Shown here: in pieces, positions 25,513-33,454 of the stretch
How the letters are laid out: every line of letters begins with the position of its first letter
Numbering within the stretch: position 1 is the first letter of the stretch
Assembly: GCA_964418565.1 (NCBI GenBank)
Contig: CAYQMB010000018.1
Location: forward strand, 1 to 37,394
DNA: 37,394 bases
Origin: JAQIBY01 sp964418565
GTDB lineage: Bacteria > Bacteroidota > Bacteroidia > Bacteroidales > ML635J-15
Reading direction: 5' to 3'
The notes under the pieces: generated by a model
Told to the model about the DNA's origin: nothing
Seen by the model: the letters and a program-made list of their open reading frames with translations, nothing else
The model's database searches: none
Position numbers and translations under genes: made by a program

Positions 25513-26061
25513 ATGACCGAAAGCCTTTCCGATAAGGAAATCATCACCATGTTCAGGGAAGAAAACCCTGATTATGCTTTTCATTTTCTGGTAAAACAAT
25601 ACCAGGAACGTTTGTATCATGTGATCCGGAAAATTCTGATAAATCATGATGATACCGATGATATCCTTCAGGAAAGTTTCATAAAAATATATCAGAATCT
25701 GGATAATTTCCGGGAAGATTCCGGTTTGTTTTCGTGGATGTATCGCATTGCTGTCAACGAAGCACTGAATTTTTTGCGAAAACAAAAACGCAAATATGTA
25801 TTTTCGGCCATCAGTTATGAAGACAAGCTGTCGCAATCCTTAACTGCAGATGCTTATTTTGATGGCGATGAAGCTCAGGCAAAACTCCAGCGGGCAATCC
25901 TGAAACTGCCGCATAAACAACGTCTGGTTTTTAACATGAAATATTACGATAATATGAAGTATGATGAAATGGCGGAAATACTGAATACCAGCAAAGGTGC
26001 TCTTAAAGCCTCCTACCATCATGCCGTAAAAAAAATTGAAAAGCATTTGGCACCAGATTAA
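25513..26061 (+). CDS. ECF-type RNA polymerase sigma factor
   Basis: This 182-residue cytoplasmic protein is an extracytoplasmic-function sigma factor. Region 2 (about 20-95) has FLVKQYQERLYHVIRKIL, then DDILQESFIKIYQNL (region 2.2) and FSWMYRIAVNEALNFLRK (region 2.4). Region 4 (about 125-178) has a helix-turn-helix with KYDEMAEILNTSKGALKASYHHAVKKI. Length fits the family. It begins six bases after the transketolase C-subunit with no visible terminator, so it is probably read from the same transcript. The next two genes encode a single-span membrane protein and a Spy/CpxP-like protein, which suggests an envelope-stress module. Confidence 0.92.
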   Translation: MTESLSDKEIITMFREENPDYAFHFLVKQYQERLYHVIRKILINHDDTDDILQESFIKIYQNLDNFREDSGLFSWMYRIAVNEALNFLRKQKRKYVFSAISYEDKLSQSLTADAYFDGDEAQAKLQRAILKLPHKQRLVFNMKYYDNMKYDEMAEILNTSKGALKASYHHAVKKIEKHLAPD

Positions 26062-26111
26062 ACCTAAGGCATTGAAATGCATCCAATAATAAGCAGACAA
26101 AACGCTGTTAA

Positions 26112-26522
26112 ATGAAAAAATTAGATAACATACCAAAAAAAGAACCCTTTAAAGCACCCGATGGTTATTTCGACAGCTTTGAGGACAGGCTGAAAACGCG
26201 CATTGATGCTAAGAAAGAAACTCAACGGACAAGCCTTTGGCAGGCCGTTAAACCGTATTTCTACTTTGCAGCATTTTTTGCAGCCATTGTTTTTCTTTTG
26301 AAAATTGGTATCAACCAGTTTACAGATAAATACAACAATGAGTCGCAGAATGCCAATATCGCGCAAAGCGAAAGCCTGTATTATGAATACGAATTCATCA
26401 GCGATGATATGATATATGACGAGCTGACAGCCAGCGTTGACAGCTCGGATAATGAACTCAGTGATGAAGCCATTGCTGCATATTTATCCGAAGAGGAAAT
26501 TGAATATTTGTTGTACGAATAA
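26112..26522 (+). CDS. Single-span membrane protein, candidate anti-sigma factor
   Basis: This 136-residue protein has a cytoplasmic N-terminus (1-45), one transmembrane helix (about 48-66) and a very acidic periplasmic tail (68-136) ending in EEIEYLLYE. The N-terminus KEPFKAPDGYFDSFEDRL resembles a short motif common in small Bacteroidota proteins encoded next to ECF sigma factors. No zinc-binding anti-sigma motif (HxxxCxxC) is present. By position and topology it may restrain the sigma factor encoded 50 bases upstream; that is inference from context. It is followed 12 bases later by a Spy/CpxP-like gene. Confidence 0.6.
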   Translation: MKKLDNIPKKEPFKAPDGYFDSFEDRLKTRIDAKKETQRTSLWQAVKPYFYFAAFFAAIVFLLKIGINQFTDKYNNESQNANIAQSESLYYEYEFISDDMIYDELTASVDSSDNELSDEAIAAYLSEEEIEYLLYE

Positions 26523-26534
26523 AGAACCTTAATT

Positions 26535-27020
26535 ATGAATAAATTGCAGATTATTATTTTTTTCGTGTTACTACCTGCTGCCCTGATGGCGCAACGCGGA
26601 AACCATCACGAAAAAATGCAGGCAGAAAAAGTCTCTTACCTGACCCAAAAGCTTGACCTCACGGTTATGGAGGCTCAGAAATTCTGGCCGGTTTACAACG
26701 CGTTTCAGGATGAAATGCGAGAGCTTGCCATGGAAAAACGTAAGCTTGAACAAAACACCTGCATCCACCATGACAATGAACTGAGCGCTGCGGAAATTGA
26801 AAAAAACATCGACCGAATGGTAGAACTTGAAACCCTGAAGGCAGCCACTGAAGCAAGATATCATAAAAAATTCAAAGAGGTACTGCCCATAGAAAAAGTT
26901 GCTCACCTGTACCACTATGAGCATGAATTTCGCCGGCACCTGTTGGAAAAATACCGCAAGCACGGCCGTGGAGGCATGCACGGGGGCGGTAATGGAGACG
27001 GTGCACCACGCATCCATTAA
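26535..27020 (+). CDS. Spy/CpxP-like periplasmic protein
   Basis: This 161-residue protein has a signal peptide (residues 1-19, ALMAQ) and a mostly helical body. The LTQKLDLTVMEAQKFWPVYN segment (36-55) matches the LTxxQ-type motif of the Spy/CpxP/ZraP group of periplasmic chaperones and metal sensors. Histidines are frequent at the N-terminus (NHH), in the middle (CIHH), and in the Gly/His-rich C-terminal tail, so metal binding is plausible. Two long helices (about 55-100 and 100-140) would form the usual curved hairpin. It is the third gene of the sigma factor/membrane protein unit, so it may be the target or sensor of that sigma factor. Function is inferred from family and context only. 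Confidence 0.72.
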   Translation: MNKLQIIIFFVLLPAALMAQRGNHHEKMQAEKVSYLTQKLDLTVMEAQKFWPVYNAFQDEMRELAMEKRKLEQNTCIHHDNELSAAEIEKNIDRMVELETLKAATEARYHKKFKEVLPIEKVAHLYHYEHEFRRHLLEKYRKHGRGGMHGGGNGDGAPRIH

Positions 27021-27137
27021 ACATTGTTTACAAGACAAGCATAATATTTCATACCTGGTCTGATTTCAATAATCATTGCAACATCCAGTTGATTTGTGCG
27101 TTATTCTAATATGTAATCGCCAAAAATAACCTAAGGT

Positions 27138-29168
27138 ATGAAAAAACAAACTCTCCTTGTATTTATTATTGCGTTTAATGGCATGTTCTGTCATTCTCAA
27201 AACCAACCGGAATTGTATTTTGAATGGATAAATCCATTACCCCAGGCAAATATTCTGATAGATATGCAAATTCTGGATAACAATACTGCATTTGCCGTTG
27301 GCCGTGGAGGTACGATAATGAAAACAGAAGACCATGGAACCTCCTGGCAGCATATTCTAACACCCCACACGCAGAATTTCACTTCCCTGTTCTTTTTAAA
27401 CGACCAAAAGGGCTACATATGTGGCGCTAGTGGACTAATTTTAAAAACTATTGACGGAGGGTTAAGTTGGGCAGAGCAAAATTCAGGTACCACCGAAACA
27501 CTGATGGCCATTGCTTTTCAACAGGACAAAGGAATTGCTACAGGCTACAACGGTACCATATTGTACACGGAAAACGATGGTGAAATATGGCAAAACAAAA
27601 GTATGGATATGTACAATAATCTTATTGATCTGGATTTCTCACCATCGGGTACTCTTTATTGCCTTGATAGCTATGGCATGCTTTTGAAAACTGATGATTA
27701 TTTTGAAACCCACAGTCATATAGACTTGGCAGATAGCCCATATGCTTACGAAGCACTGGATGTAATAAAGGACAGTACCCTGCAGGTTGCTAACAGCAAA
27801 AACATCATGCTTTCTAACGATGATGGCGCATCCTGGGTGAATCATAACATAAATAACATGTTCAGCTTCACCGATCTTCAAAGCGTTGGCAACACAACTT
27901 TTGCTACCGAAAAAGGAGGTATGGTACTATACAGTCATAACAACTGGACAAACATTCAATCTGCCATGAACTGCAATAATGAACTATGGGGCATGGCCAT
28001 CAAAGATAGTACGGCCTATTCATTTGGTCCAATAGGTCTGTATTACTCATCAGACAGGGGAGAGAATTTCACATCCATTTCTTCGGGATTCCATAAAACT
28101 ATAAATGATATTGAGTTCATTAATGACAGTAGTGGATTTTTCGTTGCAGAAAACAGCATATATGCTTGTACGTCGTACTTCGATTCACTTTATCCCATAT
28201 TTGAAGCGGATAATTTAACCGAGTTTGCGTTTGTCAGTTTCTTAAACGACAGCACTGGTTTTGCCGGAGGCACCTGTGGCCTTTACAAAACTGATAACGG
28301 AGGAACAAGCTGGAACCAGCTTATTGCGGAAGGTGATTTTCGTGATATTGATTTCATAGACAATAACACAGGTATTCTATTGGATAAATTCACTGCGTAT
28401 AAGACAATTAACGGAGGGCTAGCGTGGTCAGAGATACAATATGATTTCACATCTGCGCTGGCAGCAGTTGACATGGTCAACGATAGCATTTTTTACATCG
28501 GAGGTACCTGTCATTTATTTAAAAGCACAGACGCAGCCGACAACTGGCAGGATATGAATATATGTTGCATTCCGATTAATGATATGTCTTTCACTGACTC
28601 TAAAACGGGAGTTATCGTTGGTGAGGGTGGCCTGGTAATTTTCAGTAAAAACGGCTTTGATACCTATGAGCCCATTAATGCCGGACAAGATGCACTCCAT
28701 GCCGTTAGTCACCTGAATGATAGTACAGCTATTATTGCAGGTTCCGGACGTGTGCATTTCTTTCATCATGAGAATCAAAGTAAAGAAACAATACGCACAC
28801 CCAACATAAGCACTTACGCTATGAGTTTAAATGCCGACACAAGCATGATTCTTGCCGGTAGATCCGGTACACTTGTACGGACAATCGATTCACCAAACAC
28901 CTCTCGTATAGAGGAAATAACGAAAGGTAAGTCGATTTCCATTTATCCAAATCCGTGCCGGAATGCAATTCAGGTAGAGCTACCAGGTAGTAGCGAAAAA
29001 ATCTGGCATCTTTACATCAGGGATATTCAAAATCGAATAAGTATGGAGATACCAGCATACCGTTCGGGAGAGAAGATTTTTACATCAAGTATACCTGCAG
29101 GTACTTACATCATCTACACCTCAAACAAAGGTACTCCCTACACAGGTAAATTTATAAAAATCATGTAG
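27138..29168 (+). CDS. T9SS-exported YCF48/BNR-type beta-propeller protein
   Basis: This 676-residue secreted protein has a signal peptide (residues 1-20). About ten imperfect blade repeats follow, most with a G-x-(I/L)-x-x-(K/S/T)-(T/S)-x-(D/N)-(G/H)-G-x-(S/T)-W pattern, for example GTIMKTEDHGTSWQH, LILKTIDGGLSWAEQ and LYKTDNGGTSWNQ. This is the pattern of YCF48/photosystem II assembly-factor-like and BNR propellers. The C-terminus (about 600-676) is a T9SS type A sorting domain: SIYPNPCRNAIQVELPG, a RDIQNR-like turn, and final PYTGKFIKIM. The likely location is outside or on the outer membrane. The stop is three bases from the convergent stop of the pseudouridine synthase gene. Its GC is visibly lower than that of its neighbours. 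No ligand or enzyme function can be read. Confidence 0.88.
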   Translation: MKKQTLLVFIIAFNGMFCHSQNQPELYFEWINPLPQANILIDMQILDNNTAFAVGRGGTIMKTEDHGTSWQHILTPHTQNFTSLFFLNDQKGYICGASGLILKTIDGGLSWAEQNSGTTETLMAIAFQQDKGIATGYNGTILYTENDGEIWQNKSMDMYNNLIDLDFSPSGTLYCLDSYGMLLKTDDYFETHSHIDLADSPYAYEALDVIKDSTLQVANSKNIMLSNDDGASWVNHNINNMFSFTDLQSVGNTTFATEKGGMVLYSHNNWTNIQSAMNCNNELWGMAIKDSTAYSFGPIGLYYSSDRGENFTSISSGFHKTINDIEFINDSSGFFVAENSIYACTSYFDSLYPIFEADNLTEFAFVSFLNDSTGFAGGTCGLYKTDNGGTSWNQLIAEGDFRDIDFIDNNTGILLDKFTAYKTINGGLAWSEIQYDFTSALAAVDMVNDSIFYIGGTCHLFKSTDAADNWQDMNICCIPINDMSFTDSKTGVIVGEGGLVIFSKNGFDTYEPINAGQDALHAVSHLNDSTAIIAGSGRVHFFHHENQSKETIRTPNISTYAMSLNADTSMILAGRSGTLVRTIDSPNTSRIEEITKGKSISIYPNPCRNAIQVELPGSSEKIWHLYIRDIQNRISMEIPAYRSGEKIFTSSIPAGTYIIYTSNKGTPYTGKFIKIM

Positions 29169-29171
29169 ATT

Positions 29172-30218
29172 TCACTCCACATCCCGGTTTGACACGTAGT
29201 TGCGCCAGCGGTCAATAAGTTTTTGCATGTTATCCGATATATCTGAATCAAAGGCCATCCACTTGCCCGTTGCCGGATGCTCAAAACCCAGTGTTTTGGC
29301 ATGCAGGGCCTGATGTGGAAGCATGGTAAAACAATTCTTCACAAACTGTTTGTACTTGGTAAACACTGTTCCCCTCAACACCCTGTCGCCACCATACTCA
29401 TAGTCACCAAACAAGGGATGCCTGATGTATTGAAAATGCGCCCGGATCTGATGCGTACGACCGGTTTCAAGTTTACATTCCACCAGGCTTACATAACCGA
29501 GGTCTTCAATCACACGGTAATGTGTAACAGCCGGTTTTCCATAATCGCCCTCCGGAAACACACTCATCACCTTGCGGTTTTTCAGGCTGCGGCCGATATG
29601 GCCTTCAATGGTGCCTTCAGCAGGCTTTGGCAAACCCCATACAAGCGCATGATACAATCGCTCTGAAGTCTTATCAGCAAACTGCTTTGCCAGATAATTT
29701 AAAGCCTGCTCATTTTTTGCTACCACCAGCAGGCCGGAAGTATTTTTATCAATACGATGAACCAGGCCGGGGCGGGCATCATCATCCTGAAAAAGCGGCA
29801 AATCCTTAAAACGGTACATCAGTGCATTGAGTAATGTTCCGTGGTAATTGCCGTACCCGGGATGGACAACCATACCGGCCGGTTTGTTTACCACAATCAG
29901 ATGTTCATCTTCATACACCACATCAATGGGAATATCTTCCGGTATAAGCTCAATTTCCCGGCGCGGATAATCCATACGTATGCTGATCTGATCGCCGGGT
30001 TTTACTTTATAATTTGGTTTCTGTGCTTCATCATTCACAAAAATATTGCCGGCTTCGGCTGCGGCCTGAATTTTACTACGGGACGTATTTTCCAGTTTCG
30101 TAACCAAAAATTTATCCAGACGGATAATTCCCTGGCCGGGATCGGCTTTAAAATGGTAATGTTCGTGGAGGTTTTCACCTGCATCGTTTGCATCGGCACT
30201 GCCATTGATATCTTTCAT
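29172..30218 (-). CDS. RluA family pseudouridine synthase (RluD-like)
   Basis: This 348-residue enzyme isomerises uridine to pseudouridine in rRNA or tRNA. The N-terminal S4 RNA-binding domain (about 30-92) has IIRLDKFLVTKLENTSRSKI and VKPGDQISI. The catalytic domain (about 100-325) has NKPAGMVVHPGYGN, the catalytic Asp in LVHRIDKNTSGLLVVAK, RLYHALVWG, and ETGRTHQIRAHFQYIRHPL. The S4 domain and length fit the RluD class (23S rRNA 1911/1915/1917), but the site is not determined by sequence. A 16-residue acidic N-terminal extension is unusual but does not affect the domains. It is the third gene after the PASTA protein and a T9SS cargo gene; a PASTA protein with an RluA gene downstream is a recurring Bacteroidota pairing. 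Confidence 0.93.
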   Translation of the reverse strand: MKDINGSADANDAGENLHEHYHFKADPGQGIIRLDKFLVTKLENTSRSKIQAAAEAGNIFVNDEAQKPNYKVKPGDQISIRMDYPRREIELIPEDIPIDVVYEDEHLIVVNKPAGMVVHPGYGNYHGTLLNALMYRFKDLPLFQDDDARPGLVHRIDKNTSGLLVVAKNEQALNYLAKQFADKTSERLYHALVWGLPKPAEGTIEGHIGRSLKNRKVMSVFPEGDYGKPAVTHYRVIEDLGYVSLVECKLETGRTHQIRAHFQYIRHPLFGDYEYGGDRVLRGTVFTKYKQFVKNCFTMLPHQALHAKTLGFEHPATGKWMAFDSDISDNMQKLIDRWRNYVSNRDVE

Positions 30219-30235
30219 AACTCGGGTTTCTGCAC

Positions 30236-32089
30236 TTATCTGTTTATGATCAGCTTTGTCTGAACGGGCTTGCCATTTTTACGCTGCAGCACCAAAATGT
30301 ACATACCTTCCGGCAGCGCAGAGACATCCATTCTGCGGGTAAATAATTCGTTTCGGATCAGCCGGCCATCGGAGGCGTAAATGCTGCAACGGGTAAAATC
30401 TGTCTGGCTTTGAAAGCGGATTTCTCCGGAGGCTGGATTCGGGTACACAGCAACATCCGGCTTTTCCGTTTCCGGATGCTCCGGCACAGACACAATTTCA
30501 TGCTCAGCAAGTACGGGACGCACCATTGCAGCACCTTCATAGCTTGTCTGCTGCCAGGTTCCGAAGGTATTGTAATGCAGGTTTTCGCTGGCATCTCGAT
30601 TCACATCAAAACCGACATTGAGCATATCATCGGTGGTTTTAATCCATCCGATGTGAAAGGCATCTTCCACATAAATGGACGTATCAAGCGAATAATACCG
30701 GTATTCATACAAACTGTCCTGATGCAAAGGTTTTACACCGATTTTCTTCAGCAGTGTATCGCCGGGTACCCCTTCATTATCTTCCCATACCGTCAGGTAA
30801 AAATACTGCACATTTTCATCGTTCAGCACTTTATTAAAATAAATGTACACACCTCTGAGGCTGTCCGGCACCAGGGGTTCAAAACGGCAAGCTACAGCGG
30901 CAGAGCTTGTACCAACACCACCTATGCCGTAACCCACTTCGGGCGTACCATCATCGTAAGCATACAGGTTTTCAAATTGCTGGTAGAAATACACGGTATC
31001 GTTCCAGCGAAATTTCTTCCGGTCGCTTACGGTGTCAGTTTTCAGCACGCCTCTTACCCGAAAGCGGGCAGAATCTTCCAGATCGGACTCAAAGGTATAA
31101 TCTGCGATGGGACGTGTATAGGATATGCTTTCGAGGCCAAAAATATTTTCATTATCGTTAAAAATGGTATAATAATCACCATTGCCCCACATGTCAGTGA
31201 TCAAAAGCTGGCGATCTACCTGCACGTCTGTAAGGCCGTTGTTGCGATACATGAAGGTTACAGAATCCCGGGTAAGAGATTCGGCCTGATTCAGAAAATG
31301 TTTCCACGGCACCGATTCGTATCCCTTTACCAGGGATGTAAAATTCTCCGTAAAGGCCACATCCTCAATCAGCGTATCGGCTGCTGTACGTGCGGTATCC
31401 AGCCATATATAATCCAGGTGCCATACATCGTTGTTGGAGTTGTATGACGGTTCGGGAGAATTGGCAACGGTGGAACCATAATTTTTAAACCGGAACTGAA
31501 AACCTTTTTTCAGCAGGTAATCCTGGCTTATGGGGATAAGCTCGTAGGTAAACACCGTATCGGCCACACCACCTTCAACCCTCCAGATGCTTATCCATGT
31601 GGTATCCGGGCTGCGCATTTCCAGCACAAGGGAATCCTGAACTTCAGGTTTACGGCAATTACCGGCACGTTGCCATGCAAAGCTCAGATAAACAGAATCG
31701 GCTGCCGTGTAATTGAGGTTAATGGGTCTTGATGTCAGATAATCCGACACCTCGCCGGCCGAGGACAATCCTCTGACAACTCCCAAAGAGTCGGCAATAT
31801 CAAGGCTGGCAACGCCATAAGACATTGGGTTAATGGCCCATTGATTGTTGATGTAGGCATCGTAATCCATCCATTTGCTTTGGTCGGGATACACAGTAAT
31901 TCTGGCGAAATCGTCGAAGAACGGGAGTTCCAGGGTATCGGCTCTTACACCAGATTTGGTAGTCAGATCATGCGTAGCAGCATACTTCTGCAGTTGCGGA
32001 TTACCCTGCAGCCCGACAAGCTGTTCCTGGGCAACACCGGAAAATCCGGTCAGGATCAATATAAGGGCTATGTTAATCAGTTTCTTCAT
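30236..32089 (-). CDS. T9SS type A sorting domain-containing secreted protein
   Basis: This protein has about 617 residues from the ATG at 32089; the in-frame ATG one codon upstream is equal, and an upstream TTG is not credible. It has a signal peptide (LINIALILILTGFSGVAQ) and a TLELPFFDDFARI opening that I have seen in other T9SS cargo. The long body is beta-rich with aspartate/serine-rich turns and SLDTSIYVEDAFHIGW-like strands, probably jelly-roll modules. The C-terminus (about 540-617) is a type A T9SS sorting domain starting AVYPNPASGEIRF and ending TKLIINR, with RRMDVSALPEGMYILVL in between. It would be exported across the outer membrane and then surface-attached or released. It overlaps the PASTA gene by 17 bases, and its stop is 17 bases before the pseudouridine synthase start. 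Specific function unknown. Confidence 0.86.
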   Translation of the reverse strand: MKKLINIALILILTGFSGVAQEQLVGLQGNPQLQKYAATHDLTTKSGVRADTLELPFFDDFARITVYPDQSKWMDYDAYINNQWAINPMSYGVASLDIADSLGVVRGLSSAGEVSDYLTSRPINLNYTAADSVYLSFAWQRAGNCRKPEVQDSLVLEMRSPDTTWISIWRVEGGVADTVFTYELIPISQDYLLKKGFQFRFKNYGSTVANSPEPSYNSNNDVWHLDYIWLDTARTAADTLIEDVAFTENFTSLVKGYESVPWKHFLNQAESLTRDSVTFMYRNNGLTDVQVDRQLLITDMWGNGDYYTIFNDNENIFGLESISYTRPIADYTFESDLEDSARFRVRGVLKTDTVSDRKKFRWNDTVYFYQQFENLYAYDDGTPEVGYGIGGVGTSSAAVACRFEPLVPDSLRGVYIYFNKVLNDENVQYFYLTVWEDNEGVPGDTLLKKIGVKPLHQDSLYEYRYYSLDTSIYVEDAFHIGWIKTTDDMLNVGFDVNRDASENLHYNTFGTWQQTSYEGAAMVRPVLAEHEIVSVPEHPETEKPDVAVYPNPASGEIRFQSQTDFTRCSIYASDGRLIRNELFTRRMDVSALPEGMYILVLQRKNGKPVQTKLIINR

Positions 32090-32957
32090 CATCAGCTTCA
32101 GGATTCTCGTCAAGGGCTTTTAGTGAATCCAGACGGGCTGAGTCCATCAGCACAGAGTCGGGAATAAATTCCGGTATTTTTGTGCTGTCAACCGTCAGCC
32201 AAACGTCCACAAAAGCACCCAGGTTAACATTGTTTACAGTATCAAACGCAGGATACTGCTTATATATTTTTGCTTCCGCCGAATCTTTTGCATCTTTTAC
32301 ACTTTCATCGTACATAATGGCACCAATGTTCAGGTATTTTTCGTTCAAAATGCTGGTTGCGGCATCCACAGAAATCCCTTCGACATTGGGGACATAGGTT
32401 TTTTCATCGCTCAGTCCTTTGCCGAGCACCAGATCAACGGTTTCGCCTTTGAGTATCTTTTTTCCCGGCTTAACAATCTCGCCGTTAACTTTCAGCCTGA
32501 GCACGACATTTTCACCAATATCCGGAATGTATTCCAGCTTACCGATATCAAAGCCATACGCTTCGAGGGTTGAGCGAGCCTGTCGCAAAGAAACATTAAC
32601 AACATCCGGCAGAACGACCATTTCAGGCATCTCGGCATTTTTCACAAGGTAAATGGTGCGACCTTTTTTAACTTTTGATCCTGCTTTGGGAAACTGCTCA
32701 GCCATAGCGCCAAGCGCCACATTATCAGAAAACATCGAATCGGTAATCTCATAAGCCATATCGGTTTGCTTGCAGATATCCCGGACTTCAGCTTCGTGCA
32801 AACCGATCAAATCCGGCACGGTATAGGCTTCGCCGTGGTCGGTATAAGCACGCAGGAACTGCATGGTTCCCAGCACTAATACCACGAGTATGGCAATGGC
32901 CAGAAGCAGATTCAGCAGAAACAGCCTGCTGATTAAAAACCTAAAAAACTTTTTCAT
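32073..32957 (-). CDS. PASTA domain-containing membrane protein
   Basis: This 294-residue protein has one N-terminal transmembrane helix (about 13-35), after a short basic cytoplasmic segment, then three PASTA domains in the periplasm. They lie at about 44-107 (start AYTVPDLIGLHEAEV), 113-178 (VVLPDVVNVSLRQARSTLE) and 186-258 (TYVPNVEGISVDAATSIL), followed by an acidic tail that ends in DDEETD. PASTA domains bind muropeptides or beta-lactams in kinases and penicillin-binding proteins; here there is no kinase or transpeptidase domain. Small PASTA membrane proteins next to an RluA-family gene are widespread in Bacteroidota. The protein is the first gene of this three-gene unit; its upstream region is the hairpin-rich intergenic. 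Confidence 0.9.
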   Translation of the reverse strand: MKKFFRFLISRLFLLNLLLAIAILVVLVLGTMQFLRAYTDHGEAYTVPDLIGLHEAEVRDICKQTDMAYEITDSMFSDNVALGAMAEQFPKAGSKVKKGRTIYLVKNAEMPEMVVLPDVVNVSLRQARSTLEAYGFDIGKLEYIPDIGENVVLRLKVNGEIVKPGKKILKGETVDLVLGKGLSDEKTYVPNVEGISVDAATSILNEKYLNIGAIMYDESVKDAKDSAEAKIYKQYPAFDTVNNVNLGAFVDVWLTVDSTKIPEFIPDSVLMDSARLDSLKALDENPEADDEETD

Positions 32958-33086
32958 TCGATCGCATCTTTACTAATTTGTAAAAATAGGAAAATCCAGT
33001 CAGTTTGCAAGCAAATGGTTTGGATAATTTAAGCTATGGGGCATCCCTGTGAAAATGCTCACAAACCTGTCAGGACTGCAATTATG

Positions 33087-33131
33087 CCGCACAGCGTCGG
33101 TGTCACCCAGAGCGACGCCAACGCTATGCGG
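33087..33131. repeat. Long hairpin 1 in the divergent intergenic region
   Basis: Arms of 18 bases, CCGCACAGCGTCGGTGTC and GACGCCAACGCTATGCGG, pair with one internal C/A mismatch pair, one further C.A mismatch and one G.U, around a 9-base loop ACCCAGAGC. As minus-strand RNA, the C.A becomes a G.U, so the stem is slightly better on that strand. Confidence 0.7.
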
Positions 33132-33191
33132 GATTATTTCTCCCCTGCAGCCCGGCGTAGGCTGACATCCTGTGGTGCCGGACAGGCACAT

Positions 33192-33245
33192 TTCTGTGCT
33201 GTGCCATAGCGACCGGAGTAAGCTCATGAGCACAGCAAAACAGAA
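33192..33245. repeat. Long hairpin 2 in the divergent intergenic region
   Basis: TTCTGTGCTGTGC (33192-33204) pairs perfectly with GCACAGC (33230-33236) and ACAGAA (33240-33245), a 13-bp stem with one AAA bulge and a 25-base loop. No T run follows, so it is not a simple terminator. Confidence 0.75.
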
Positions 33246-33272
33246 TGGCCTGTACGGCACTGCATATATAAG

Positions 33273-33323
33273 CCGCCAGCCTGCCCACAATTTACAGTAC
33301 AACACTGGCTGGCAGGCAGACGG
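33273..33323. repeat. Long hairpin 3 in the divergent intergenic region
   Basis: CCGCCAGCCTGCC (33273-33285) pairs with GGCAGGCAGACGG (33311-33323) in 11 of 13 positions, with a 25-base loop. It contains repeated GGC(T/A)GGC-type steps, and no T run follows. Confidence 0.65.
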
Positions 33324-33405
33324 TAACCATTTCAACCGAAGGCCACAAATTTTCCTGCTGCCCTGATTAAAACAAAAACGGAATCATATCAGCTCCAACT
33401 TTGTA

Positions 33406-33436
33406 TTTGAATTGTCTCTCTTTTTAATTATATTTG
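33406..33436 (+). promoter_or_regulatory. elbB: Bacteroidota-type promoter for elbB
   Basis: TTTG at 33406-33409 and TATATTTG at 33429-33436 are separated by exactly 19 bases, a full match to the TTTG-N19-TAnnTTTG promoter consensus of Bacteroidota. The predicted start of transcription lies about 10-13 bases before the ATG at 33455. Confidence 0.65.
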
Positions 33437-33454
33437 ATCAAAAAGGAAAACGTT

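Larger units (their letters stand above)
32958..33454. other. Long divergent intergenic region with GC-rich hairpin cluster
   Basis: This 497-base stretch separates the PASTA gene (minus) from elbB (plus). No credible gene is seen; short frames on both strands have no recognisable protein signal. The central part (about 33060-33350) is GC-rich (52-62% in successive 60-base lines, against 35% in the line that follows) and holds three long imperfect hairpins listed separately. The right end holds the elbB promoter. No known RNA family or IS end is recognised. Confidence 0.7.

Noticed and set aside
30410..31447. 345-residue frame on the plus strand
   Set aside because: It is antisense to the T9SS cargo gene, which has a signal peptide and sorting domain; the plus-strand product shows no family features.
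33000..33335. 111-residue frame on the minus strand across the hairpin region
   Set aside because: It has no recognisable domain, many Cys/Trp, and covers the complementary arms of hairpins, so it is probably non-coding sequence read by chance.
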